A DNA stretch of 8,334 bases from Dehalococcoidales bacterium (GTDB lineage: Bacteria; Chloroflexota; Dehalococcoidia; Dehalococcoidales; ARS1013), in NCBI GenBank assembly GCA_030672225.1, contig DAOVGW010000064.1:1-8334 (forward strand). The letters are read 5' to 3'. Positions 1-6,825 of the stretch are shown piece after piece. The translations under genes and the position numbers were made by a program. How positions within the stretch are numbered: the stretch's first letter is position 1; the number at the start of each line of letters is the position of its first letter. The notes under the pieces are model-generated. The model was not told the origin of the DNA. It saw only the letters and a program-made list of their open reading frames with translations, and made no database searches.

Positions 1-1419
1 GTGGTAGATTTCCTAAAAGCACGGGAGAAGTTCCAGTCCCTGGGAGCACGCATTCCCAAAGGCATGCTTCTCATAGGACCGCCGGGCACCGGCAAGACGT
101 TGCTGGCTCGGGCAATAGCTGGTGAAGCCGGGGTGCCTTTCTTCTCTATCAGTGGTAGCGAATTTGTGGAGATGTTTGTTGGCGTCGGTGCCTCAAGGGT
201 GCGTGACCTCTTTGACCAGGCCAAACGCAATGCGCCGTGCATCATCTTTATTGATGAAATTGACGCCGTCGGTCGTCACCGGGGCGCCGGGCTGGGTGGC
301 GGTCATGATGAGCGGGAGCAAACTTTAAACCAGATTCTGGTAGAGATGGATGGCTTTGACACCAACACCAGCGTCATTGTTCTCGCCGCTACCAACCGAC
401 CAGATATTCTTGACGAGGCGCTGCTGCGCCCGGGGCGCTTTGACCGGCGAATAATCCTTGACCGACCCGATATTAACGGCCGAACCGCTATTCTTAAGAT
501 TCATGCCAAAGGTAAGCCTTTAGCTAAGTCAGTTAGCCTGGAAGCGATAGCCAAACAGACGGTTGGTTTTAGTGGTGCTGACCTGGCCAACCTGGTCAAT
601 GAAGCCGCCATTCTGTCTGCCAGACGCGATAAGAAAGCTATAGAGATGCCGGAGTTTGAGGAATCTATAGACCGGGTAATTGCTGGCCCAGAAAGAAAGA
701 GCCGCCGGGTAAGTCCCAGGGAAAAGGAGATTACTGCCTACCACGAGGTCGGCCATGCCCTTGTCGCCAAACTGCTGCCCGATGCCGACCCGGTGCATAA
801 AATATCCATAGTGGCTCGTGGCATGAGCCTCGGCCACACCCGCCAGCTACCCACTGAAGACCGCTACCTGCTAACTCGCTCCCAGTTCAAGGCCATACTA
901 GCCACCTTACTGGGCGGTCAAACTGCTGAGGCCCTGGTCTTTGACGAACTAACCACCGGGGCTGCTGATGATATCAAACGGGCAACCGATCTTGCCCATA
1001 AGATGGTAACCGAATATGGCATGAGCGATAGACTGGGACCCAGGACATTTGGCAACAAGCAGGGGATGGTCTTCCTCGGCCGTGAAATCACCGAGCAACG
1101 GGACTATGGCGACAAAATGGCTGACCTGATTGATGAGGAGGTTCATAATATCATTAGCCAGGCTTATGAAACCGCCAAGAATATTCTAATTGAAAATAAG
1201 CCGAAACTAACCTATATGGCGGAAAGGCTCATCACTCTGGAAACCCTTGAGGGCGAAGAGCTTGAGGCAATGTTTTCCGAACCTGTGCCCGTAACACCAC
1301 CGGAAGCGGTAGCAACATCTGCCCCGGCAGCGGCAAAGGCTTCTACCAAAACCAAGCCTAGACCTGAGAAAGCTCCGGGCATACTCCACCACCCAAAGCA
1401 AGCTCCGGCTACATCCTAG
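1..1419 (+). CDS. ftsH: ATP-dependent zinc metalloprotease FtsH, 5'-truncated by the window edge
   Basis: FtsH is a membrane-anchored hexameric AAA+ protease that extracts and degrades misfolded membrane proteins and short-lived regulators. The visible 472 residues start inside the AAA domain. The first GTG codes an internal Val of the usual EVVDFLK stretch, so it is not the real start. The two N-terminal membrane helices and the extracytoplasmic domain, about 165 residues by comparison with E. coli FtsH, lie off the left edge. Visible motifs are Walker A GPPGTGKT (26-33), Walker B IIFIDEID (81-88), and a second region of homology with arginine fingers R143 and R146. The zinc site is HEVGH (248-252), with D324 as the likely third ligand. 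HEVGH differs from the commoner HEAGH at a non-ligand position. After about residue 428 the protein ends in an Ala/Pro/Lys-rich, probably disordered tail. The identification is very secure. Confidence 0.97.
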   Translation: MVDFLKAREKFQSLGARIPKGMLLIGPPGTGKTLLARAIAGEAGVPFFSISGSEFVEMFVGVGASRVRDLFDQAKRNAPCIIFIDEIDAVGRHRGAGLGGGHDEREQTLNQILVEMDGFDTNTSVIVLAATNRPDILDEALLRPGRFDRRIILDRPDINGRTAILKIHAKGKPLAKSVSLEAIAKQTVGFSGADLANLVNEAAILSARRDKKAIEMPEFEESIDRVIAGPERKSRRVSPREKEITAYHEVGHALVAKLLPDADPVHKISIVARGMSLGHTRQLPTEDRYLLTRSQFKAILATLLGGQTAEALVFDELTTGAADDIKRATDLAHKMVTEYGMSDRLGPRTFGNKQGMVFLGREITEQRDYGDKMADLIDEEVHNIISQAYETAKNILIENKPKLTYMAERLITLETLEGEELEAMFSEPVPVTPPEAVATSAPAAAKASTKTKPRPEKAPGILHHPKQAPATS

Positions 1420-1515
1420 AGATAGGTCAAGATACCCAATATAGAAGTCAACCCCCCCCCATAGGAAGGACAACCCCTAGAAGCAGCGAGTGCGATATCC
1501 GGTGATAGAAATTAC

Positions 1516-1553
1516 AAAAGAGCCCATTTCCTCGAACTTGTGGTTAATAGGGC
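1516..1553 (-). terminator. Weak candidate terminator of the minus-strand operon
   Basis: Read on the minus strand, GCCC-T-ATT (1553-1546) can pair with AATGGGC (1528-1522), giving seven pairs with one bulged T and a loop of about 17 bases. It is followed by TCTTTTG. It lies about 30 bases after the stop of the last operon gene, in the gap facing ftsH, where a terminator is expected. The long loop and interrupted T tract make it weak. No T tract follows it on the plus strand, so it would not serve ftsH. Apart from a nine-C run at 1452-1460, I see nothing else in the 161-base gap. Confidence 0.3.
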
Positions 1554-1580
1554 CAAAGCTGAGAGTAGCAGTTGTGTCGT

Positions 1581-2555
1581 TTACTTTTTTCTTTTGACCA
1601 CATACTCCGTCAATGCCAGTAAGGCCTGGCGGCTTGGTTTGTCTGGCAACCGGTCAAGGCCTTGGCATGCCCGGGCGCAATAATCTGAGGCAACCCGGTA
1701 GCATTGGCCAATGATTTCTGAGTTCCTAACCAATTCTATCGCCTTCTTTATATTCTCCTGCCTATCACCCTCGTTCTGAAATAGCCTCTTTATCGGGTTA
1801 TCCCGAGGATAACGCTCCAAAAGCATAAGTGACGGCAGGGTAATGGTGCCCTGGGCTAAATCTGAGCCTACTGGCTTGCCCATTTCCTCCTCAGTACCAA
1901 CAAAATCAAGAGCATCATCTACTATCTGAAAGGCAATGCCAAGGTTAGAACCGTACTCCTTTAGGATTTGGGCTGACTCCTCTGGAGCCTGACTCAAGAC
2001 AGCCCCTGACTCGGCAGCCATAGCGAACAGGGAAGCGGTTTTGCCAGTAATCCGCTGCAAGTACTGGTCAAAGGTCTGCTCAAGCTTAAAGGCTGAAAAA
2101 GACTGATTTAACTCTCCACTAGAGATAGTCTCAAGGGTTTGAGCAAAGAGCCGTACCACCCGCAGATTCCCGGTAGCCGCAGCAGATTCTCCAGCCTTGG
2201 CAAACAGGTAGTCGCCTAAAAGGATGGCTTTATCTGCCCCCCAAACTTCATTGATTGTTGGTCGCCCGCGGCGGACACTAGCCTTGTCAATGGCATCATC
2301 ATGAACCAGTGTGGCAATGTGCAACAGCTCACTGGCGGTGGCCATCGGCAAAAGCTTTTGCAGGTTATAATTATAGAACTTGCCGGCCAACAGGGTAAGA
2401 GCCGGGCGAACTATCTTGCCGGTAACTAGAACCTGACCCAACATCCTGTGGAGTTCAGGAAAGGTATTGTCCTGGCTACTAATGAGAAGTCTAAATTGCT
2501 CCTCTATCTTGGCCAAACCTTCCTCAACCGACTCATAAATCGTGCTTAGCTGCAA
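1581..2555 (-). CDS. Trans-polyprenyl diphosphate synthase (long-chain type)
   Basis: This enzyme condenses isopentenyl diphosphate onto an allylic diphosphate to build all-trans polyprenyl chains, such as quinone or other lipid side chains. It is a cytosolic all-alpha isoprenoid synthase. Numbering from the TTG at 2555 (324 residues), it has the first Asp-rich motif D86-D87-x2-D90, followed by VRRGRPT, and the second D213-D214-x2-D217 in the context QIVDDALDF. The conserved GKxxRP near residue 46 reads GKIVRP. The residue five positions before the first Asp motif is Ala81, a small side chain. In this family a bulky aromatic there stops elongation early, so a long product is inferred; exact chain length cannot be read. 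The start is set by AAGGAG six bases upstream of this TTG. An in-frame TTG at 2570 (329 residues) has no such site and overlaps the AAGGAG. It is the last gene of the rsmI-metG operon, 34 bases after metG. Confidence 0.93.
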   Translation of the reverse strand: MQLSTIYESVEEGLAKIEEQFRLLISSQDNTFPELHRMLGQVLVTGKIVRPALTLLAGKFYNYNLQKLLPMATASELLHIATLVHDDAIDKASVRRGRPTINEVWGADKAILLGDYLFAKAGESAAATGNLRVVRLFAQTLETISSGELNQSFSAFKLEQTFDQYLQRITGKTASLFAMAAESGAVLSQAPEESAQILKEYGSNLGIAFQIVDDALDFVGTEEEMGKPVGSDLAQGTITLPSLMLLERYPRDNPIKRLFQNEGDRQENIKKAIELVRNSEIIGQCYRVASDYCARACQGLDRLPDKPSRQALLALTEYVVKRKK

Positions 2556-2561
2556 GCTCTT

Positions 2562-2567
2562 CTCCTT
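2562..2567 (-). promoter_or_regulatory. Ribosome binding site that decides the TTG start of the polyprenyl synthase
   Basis: On the minus strand AAGGAG (2567-2562) is followed by six bases and then TTG (2555-2553). The alternative TTG at 2570 lies immediately before the AAGGAG and has no purine-rich element upstream. This favours the shorter 324-residue protein. Confidence 0.7.
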
Positions 2568-2589
2568 CAACCGAAATTAGGCCAAGCCA

Positions 2590-4248
2590 TCAGCCCAGAC
2601 GGCTGGTTTCTTCGGCAACTAACCCTTCATCCAGCTTAGAAAACAGGGGCTCAGGGGGCAGCAGTTTTTGCCCCTGTGGTGGCACACGCAGTTGCCAACC
2701 ATCCTCTTCCACATTGCCCTCAAAACCAAGATACTCATGAAGCCTTTGCGAGCTAAATGGTAGAAAGGGGTACAGCATCATCCTCAGGTCGGAAATTACA
2801 CAAAGAGCCACATACAGTGAGTTGGCTGCCGCTTGCCGGTCATCTCTAATTACTTTCCAGGGTGACTTTTCATCAAGGTAGCGGTTTGTCTCCTGAGCCA
2901 CTGTCATAGCCATTCTTAACGCCTGTTTAAAACTGCATCGGGAAAGAAGTCCGTCAATGGTATTAAAGCTTGCCAGAGACTTGTTGAATAATTCATTGCC
3001 TCTAGCATCAATATCGTCACAGATAGGCACACAGCCATCAAAGTTACGATAGACAAAAGTGAGCACTCGGTGAACCAGATTCCCATAGGTAGCCACCAGC
3101 TCATCATTGTTGCGGCGAAGAAATTCACGCCATGAGAAATCAGCATCTCCGGTCTCCGGCATGTTTACTGATAACAGGTAACGCAACGGGTCAGGGTCAT
3201 AGCGAGACAGGTAATCAGGTAGCCACACCGCCCAATTACGACTACTGGAAAGCTTTTTGCCCTCAATAGTCAAGTACTCATTAGCTGGCACATCGTAAGG
3301 CAGATTAAGGCCACCATAGCCGAGCAGCATTGCCGGCCAGATGATGGTGTGGAAGAGAATATTATCCTTGCCAATAAAATAATAGCTTTTTACTTCACCC
3401 TGCCAGAAATCACGCCACTTCTCCTCGTTGCCGTTTAACTTAGCCCACTCCTTGCTGGCTGATAAGTAACCGATAACCGCCTCAAACCAGACATAGAGTC
3501 GTTTCTCTGGGTAGCCATCAAGCGGCAGGGGTATCCCCCAGTCTATATCCCGGGTAATAGCCCGGTCCTTAAGTCCTCCCTCTAGATAGCGCAAAGTAAA
3601 GTTATACACATTAGGCCGCCAGTGGCTCTGCTCCCTCACCCAGGATAGCAGCTGATCCTCAAAGGCAGTAAGCTTGAGGAAAAAGTGCTCCGAGTCCTTA
3701 AACTGAGGTGGAGTACCACATACGCCACAACGAGGCTCAATGAGTTCTACCGGATTTAACGGCTGCCCACACTGGTCACACTGGTCACCTCGGGCACCGG
3801 TATAACTGCAGTGGGGGCAGGTGCCCTCAATATAGCGGTCAGGCAAATATCGCTGGCACTTGGGACATAAGGGCTGCTGGGCACTGGCCTTATAAATATA
3901 GCCTTTATTAAGAAGGGTGAGGAAGAAGTCCTGCGCTACCCTAGCATGGTTGGCGGTGCCGGTAGTGGTGAATAAATCAAAGGAAATGCCCAGTTTCTGC
4001 CATGAGTCAAGAAACTGCTCATGATACTTACTGGCTACTTCAGCCGGCGTCTTCCCTTCCTGCTCCGCCCTGATAGTTATTGGCGTGCCGTGCTGGTCTG
4101 AACCCGATACCATCAGTACCTCGTTGCCTTTGGCGCGGTGGTAGCGGGCGAATATGTCCGGCGGCAGGTAGGCACCGGCAATATGACCCAGATGCAAGGG
4201 CCCATTAGCATAAGGCCAGGCAACACCAATAAAAATCCTCTCGCTCAT
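2590..4248 (-). CDS. metG: Methionine--tRNA ligase (MetRS), class I, double zinc-knuckle type
   Basis: MetRS charges tRNA-Met with methionine in the cytosol and supplies both translation initiation and elongation. The 552 residues carry the HIGH-type signature HLGH (19-22) and a KMSKS equivalent, KLSSS (332-336). Between the halves of the Rossmann domain sits a connective peptide with four CxxC motifs, CPKC 128, CPHC 144, CDQC 157 and CGVC 174. These are expected to bind two zinc ions, as in E. coli and archaeal MetRS. The SPWK segment (462-465) is the anticodon-binding helix region. The protein stops shortly after the anticodon domain, so it lacks the C-terminal Trbp111/EMAP-like tRNA-binding module found in many bacterial MetRS. 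The ATG at 4248 is preceded by AGGAAA at a normal distance, and the protein starts right at the family N-terminus (IFIGVAWPYANG). It is the third gene of the operon. Confidence 0.97.
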   Translation of the reverse strand: MSERIFIGVAWPYANGPLHLGHIAGAYLPPDIFARYHRAKGNEVLMVSGSDQHGTPITIRAEQEGKTPAEVASKYHEQFLDSWQKLGISFDLFTTTGTANHARVAQDFFLTLLNKGYIYKASAQQPLCPKCQRYLPDRYIEGTCPHCSYTGARGDQCDQCGQPLNPVELIEPRCGVCGTPPQFKDSEHFFLKLTAFEDQLLSWVREQSHWRPNVYNFTLRYLEGGLKDRAITRDIDWGIPLPLDGYPEKRLYVWFEAVIGYLSASKEWAKLNGNEEKWRDFWQGEVKSYYFIGKDNILFHTIIWPAMLLGYGGLNLPYDVPANEYLTIEGKKLSSSRNWAVWLPDYLSRYDPDPLRYLLSVNMPETGDADFSWREFLRRNNDELVATYGNLVHRVLTFVYRNFDGCVPICDDIDARGNELFNKSLASFNTIDGLLSRCSFKQALRMAMTVAQETNRYLDEKSPWKVIRDDRQAAANSLYVALCVISDLRMMLYPFLPFSSQRLHEYLGFEGNVEEDGWQLRVPPQGQKLLPPEPLFSKLDEGLVAEETSRLG

Positions 4249-4295
4249 GATATGTTTCCTATATAAACAAACAAGCTAATACTTTAATAAACCCC

Positions 4296-4529
4296 TCAGG
4301 GGCTAATGTCAGGCTCTGGGAAAAAGGTCAGTATCCTTTCGCCCTTCTCATCTTTATAGTGAGCGTAACCCTTCTCCAAAGCACACTGAACACAGTAGCG
4401 AATCATCTTCCCCTTTTCTACCTCAACACCATCTTCTTCATCAGTAGCCAGATAACGCTCTGGATATGGTATTATGCGGTGGCAGACATCACACTTAACT
4501 TCCCCTAAAGATATGCAACCTCGACGCAT
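4296..4529 (-). CDS. Small putative zinc-binding protein of unknown function (77 aa)
   Basis: I do not recognise a named family. The protein has two CxxC pairs, C13-x2-C16 (KCDVCHR) and C46-x2-C49 (RYCVQCA), about 30 residues apart. That is the spacing of a small zinc ribbon or treble-clef fold. The segment between is acidic (EEDGVEVEKG), and C5 is an extra cysteine. The C-terminal third is charged and ends in EPDISP. There is no signal peptide or membrane segment, so it is expected in the cytosol. The ATG at 4529 is preceded by a strong AAAGGAG seven to eight bases upstream. That strong site, the matching strand and the short gaps (35 bases after rsmI, 47 before metG) argue that it is a real gene cotranscribed with translation genes. 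A role in RNA or ribosome biology would be a guess from position only. Confidence 0.85.
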   Translation of the reverse strand: MRRGCISLGEVKCDVCHRIIPYPERYLATDEEDGVEVEKGKMIRYCVQCALEKGYAHYKDEKGERILTFFPEPDISP

Positions 4530-4564
4530 TGTTAACTCCTTTCTAAAACCTTACTGTAAAAAAC

Positions 4565-5380
4565 TTAAGATAACTTAAGCCAAGCCCGGTAAAGCTCTTT
4601 CTTTGATAGGCCTGTTTCCCCAGCCACCTTGGCTATCGCCTCTTTAGCTGTTACTCCAGAGAGGTGCATACGCTGTAACTTTTGCTCAATATCTTGTGTT
4701 AACTCGGGCTTTTCCTTCTCTCCCTTACCCTCAATAACCAGAGTAAACTCGCCTCTTGGCTCAGTAAAGTATTCTAGAGCCTGGCTTATCGTTCCCCGGA
4801 AAACCTCTTCATGAAGCTTGGTAAGCTGGCGACAGATGGCAACTCTTCTATCGCCAAGGGTAAGCAGAATATCATCTAATGCCTCCCTTAGCCGATGAGG
4901 TGTCTCCAGGGCTATAATAGTGCCCGACTCACCAGCAACCGACTCTAGCCGGCGCCGCCTCTCACCATGCTTACGAGGCAGAAAACCAATATAGGTAAAC
5001 CTACTTGTGGGCAGCCCGGAGATAGCCAGTGCTGTGATGATAGCCGAAGGGCCCGGAATTGGCACCACCGGTATCCCCCGCTGGCTGGTGGCTATAATCA
5101 GTTCATAGCCGGGGTCAGATATGCCCGGCATCCCGGCCTCAGAAACAAGAGCCACATCTCCCTCTTCAAGCTTAGCCAAAATATAGCCCAGTTTGCTCCG
5201 CTTATTTTGCTCATGATAGCTCGTCATAGGGGTCTTAATATCATAAGCATTAAGCAGTCGCTTCGTCTTACGTGTATCCTCAGCAGCGATTAGCCTCACT
5301 TCACCGAGAGTACGCAGGGCACGCCGGGAAATATCTTCTAAATTACCGATTGGAGTAGCTACAACATAAAGGATAGGCAT
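4565..5380 (-). CDS. rsmI: 16S rRNA (cytidine(1402)-2'-O)-methyltransferase RsmI
   Basis: RsmI uses S-adenosylmethionine to methylate the ribose 2'-OH of C1402 in 16S rRNA, in the ribosomal P site, and so tunes start-codon choice and decoding. At 271 residues it is near the usual length. It carries the signatures of the tetrapyrrole-methylase-like fold: VVATPIGNLEDI (6-17), AEDTR (33-37), SYHEQN (54-59), the SAM-binding loop around SEAGMPGISDPG (80-91), PGPSA (109-113), GFLPRK (132-137) and ETPHR (159-163). The last 45 residues form the small helical C-terminal domain (VTAKEAIAKVAGETGLSKKE). The ATG at 5380 begins right at the family N-terminus. The purine-rich stretch before it (GGGGAAG, AAAGG) is poorly spaced, so the start rests on family alignment. 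It is the first gene of the operon, with a promoter about 27 bases upstream. Confidence 0.97.
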   Translation of the reverse strand: MPILYVVATPIGNLEDISRRALRTLGEVRLIAAEDTRKTKRLLNAYDIKTPMTSYHEQNKRSKLGYILAKLEEGDVALVSEAGMPGISDPGYELIIATSQRGIPVVPIPGPSAIITALAISGLPTSRFTYIGFLPRKHGERRRRLESVAGESGTIIALETPHRLREALDDILLTLGDRRVAICRQLTKLHEEVFRGTISQALEYFTEPRGEFTLVIEGKGEKEKPELTQDIEQKLQRMHLSGVTAKEAIAKVAGETGLSKKELYRAWLKLS

Positions 5381-5406
5381 CGCCTTTAATCTTCCCCGGT
5401 CAGGCT

Positions 5407-5436
5407 ATTATAGCCTATAGTTCAGTTATTCGTCTA
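5407..5436 (-). promoter_or_regulatory. Sigma-70-type promoter for the rsmI operon
   Basis: On the minus strand, -35 TAGACG (5436-5431, four of six matches) and -10 TATAAT (5412-5407, perfect) are separated by 18 bases. The predicted transcript start near 5400 gives a leader of only about 20 bases before the rsmI ATG. The -10 lies inside a 13-base inverted repeat, GGCTAT-A-ATAGCC (5403-5415), which could be an operator or chance. Confidence 0.65.
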
Positions 5437-5471
5437 CTTCGGCTAAAAAGATTATTTACCAACCTTACCTC

Positions 5472-5486
5472 TCGAAGAGTCTTCGA
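5472..5486. repeat. 15-base palindrome in the divergent intergenic region
   Basis: TCGAAGA-G-TCTTCGA is a perfect inverted repeat with a one-base centre. It sits about 35 bases upstream of the rsmI -35 element. The shape fits a dimeric regulator site or the first member of the palindrome cluster that follows. No regulator can be named. Confidence 0.6.
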
Positions 5487-5494
5487 CCTCAAGT

Positions 5495-5521
5495 CCCCCT
5501 CTCCTTGATAAGGAGAGGGGG
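5495..5521. repeat. Perfect 12-bp hairpin, REP-like palindromic element
   Basis: Five C residues then TCTCCTT (5495-5506) pair perfectly with AAGGAGAGGGGG (5510-5521) around a GAT loop. No T tract follows on either strand, and the neighbouring genes point away, so it is not a terminator. The form, a very strong GC hairpin between genes, resembles dispersed palindromic (REP/MITE-like) sequences. Only one copy is in this window, so dispersal is inferred. Confidence 0.6.
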
Positions 5522-5530
5522 AGGAAGAGG

Positions 5531-5551
5531 AAGAGGGGCGAAGCCCCTCTT
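5531..5551. repeat. Perfect 9-bp hairpin adjacent to the REP-like element
   Basis: AAGAGGGGC (5531-5539) pairs with GCCCCTCTT (5543-5551) around a GAA loop. It is joined to the preceding hairpin by a nine-base polypurine linker (5522-5530). The two hairpins probably form one composite element. The purine-rich arm of the second could also pair with the C-rich arm of the first, giving alternative folds. Confidence 0.6.
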
Positions 5552-5585
5552 AGACGCCCCATTAGGATCAATCTCCTTCCATTTC

Positions 5586-5615
5586 TTGACTTGGTGCTGC
5601 TGCCTTTGATATAGT
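5586..5615 (+). promoter_or_regulatory. Sigma-70-type promoter for guaB3
   Basis: -35 TTGACT (5586-5591, five of six) and -10 TATAGT (5610-5615, five of six) are 18 bases apart. Predicted initiation near 5622 leaves a leader of about 17 bases that contains only the ribosome binding site AAGGAG (5624-5629), nine bases before the ATG. There is no room for a leader riboswitch. Confidence 0.65.
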
Positions 5616-5638
5616 TTTCTTTTAAGGAGAGCTAGCAA

Positions 5639-6778
5639 ATGACTTCACCCCAATTTAAGGAGCTTCATCGCGCCTACGGATTTGACGAAGTGGCTATTGT
5701 GCCTGGAGATGTAACCATCAATCCAGACCAGACAAACATTGATTTCAAGGTGGATAACCTCACCTTTTCCATCCCAATTATAGCCGCCGCCATGGATGCC
5801 GTGACCGATACCAGCTTTGCCATCGCCATGAGCAAACTGGGCGGGCTGGCTGTTCTTAACCTGGAAGGAGTCCAAACCCGCTATGATAACCCTGAAGAGA
5901 TACTAGCCGAAATTGCCCAAGCACCCGGCGACGAAGTTACCTCCTTACTACAAAAGGTCTACTCTCAACCGATTAAAGAAAGCCTTATCGGCCAGCGAAC
6001 CCAAGAAATTAAGGAGGGAGGGGCGGTATGTGCCATTTCGGTAACCCCGGCTAATACCAAACGCTTCGCCCCTGTAGCATCAGAAGCTCAGGCTGATATT
6101 TTGGTCGTCCAGTCCACAGTTACCACTGCCAGTCATATATCCAAAAGCTATCGCGGGCTAATCTTTAGCGAGCTTTGTAAATCGGTGCCCATACCTGTTA
6201 TTGTCGGTAACTGTGTCAGTTACAATGCCTGTTTGGAGCTCATGAGAACCGGAATCTGCGGGGTTCTGGTAGGTGTCGGACCGGGCGCTGCCTGCACCAC
6301 CAGGGAAGTGCTGGGGGTAGGTGTACCTCAGATAACAGCTACCATGGACTGTGCTGCCGCCAGAGACGCATACTTTAACGAGTCTGGCAGATATGTGCCC
6401 ATAATTACCGACGGTGGCTTTCGCAAAGGTGGCGAGTTATGTAAAGCCTTTGCCGCTGGCGCTGATGCTGTTATGCTCGGTTCTATTTTCGCCCAGGCCA
6501 GAGAAGCCCCCGGGCGAGGTTATCACTGGGGTATGTCCCATCCACACCCGGCACTCCCCAGGGGAACCCGGATAGAGGTTGGCACCACCGGCAGCTTAGA
6601 GCAAATCATCTTCGGTCCCACTTCAGTCACCGACGGCAGTCAAAACCTGGTCGGCGCTCTGCGCACAGCAATGGGTGTCTGCGGGGCATCTACCATTAAA
6701 GAAATGCACCAGGCCAAGCTGGTAATTGCCCCGGCTATCACTACCGAAGGCAAATTCTGGCAACTCTCAAAGCTTTAA
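5639..6778 (+). CDS. guaB3: GuaB3-family IMP dehydrogenase/GMP reductase-like protein
   Basis: This belongs to the IMPDH/GMPR (beta/alpha)8-barrel family of purine nucleotide enzymes. It has 379 residues and no CBS-domain pair; canonical GuaB has about 490. The region after RYDNPEEI (81-88) runs through a short replacement segment straight back into the barrel. The catalytic loop reads GVGPGAACTTREVLGVGVP (212-230), with the active cysteine at C219. The phosphate/purine site DGGF is at 258-261, followed by GADAVMLGS. Blocks such as EAPGRGYHWGM and PRGTRIEVGTTG are typical of GuaB3 and resemble cyanobacterial members as I remember them. Family annotation says IMP dehydrogenase. At least one cyanobacterial GuaB3 has been reported to act as a GMP reductase, so the direction of catalysis is open. 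It starts at the ATG at 5639, with AAGGAG nine bases upstream, is single-gene and divergent from the rsmI operon. Confidence 0.93.
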   Translation: MTSPQFKELHRAYGFDEVAIVPGDVTINPDQTNIDFKVDNLTFSIPIIAAAMDAVTDTSFAIAMSKLGGLAVLNLEGVQTRYDNPEEILAEIAQAPGDEVTSLLQKVYSQPIKESLIGQRTQEIKEGGAVCAISVTPANTKRFAPVASEAQADILVVQSTVTTASHISKSYRGLIFSELCKSVPIPVIVGNCVSYNACLELMRTGICGVLVGVGPGAACTTREVLGVGVPQITATMDCAAARDAYFNESGRYVPIITDGGFRKGGELCKAFAAGADAVMLGSIFAQAREAPGRGYHWGMSHPHPALPRGTRIEVGTTGSLEQIIFGPTSVTDGSQNLVGALRTAMGVCGASTIKEMHQAKLVIAPAITTEGKFWQLSKL

Positions 6779-6825
6779 CGGCTAAGGTTGAGCTTCCATA
6801 CTGGATAACTAAGCAGTCTAGAGGA

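Noticed and set aside
1452..1460. Nine-C homopolymer as a phase-variation tract
   Set aside because: It lies between two convergent genes, not in a promoter or coding frame, so length changes should have no obvious effect.
2916..3146. Other overlapping frames inside metG, rsmI, ftsH and guaB3
   Set aside because: They lie wholly within strongly supported genes, lack ribosome binding sites and carry no recognisable domains.
5495..5551. Rho-independent terminators from the two GC-rich hairpins
   Set aside because: Neither is followed by a T tract on either strand, and both neighbouring genes are transcribed away from the region.
5616..5638. Purine riboswitch ahead of guaB3
   Set aside because: The predicted leader is only about 17 bases and is filled by the ribosome binding site.
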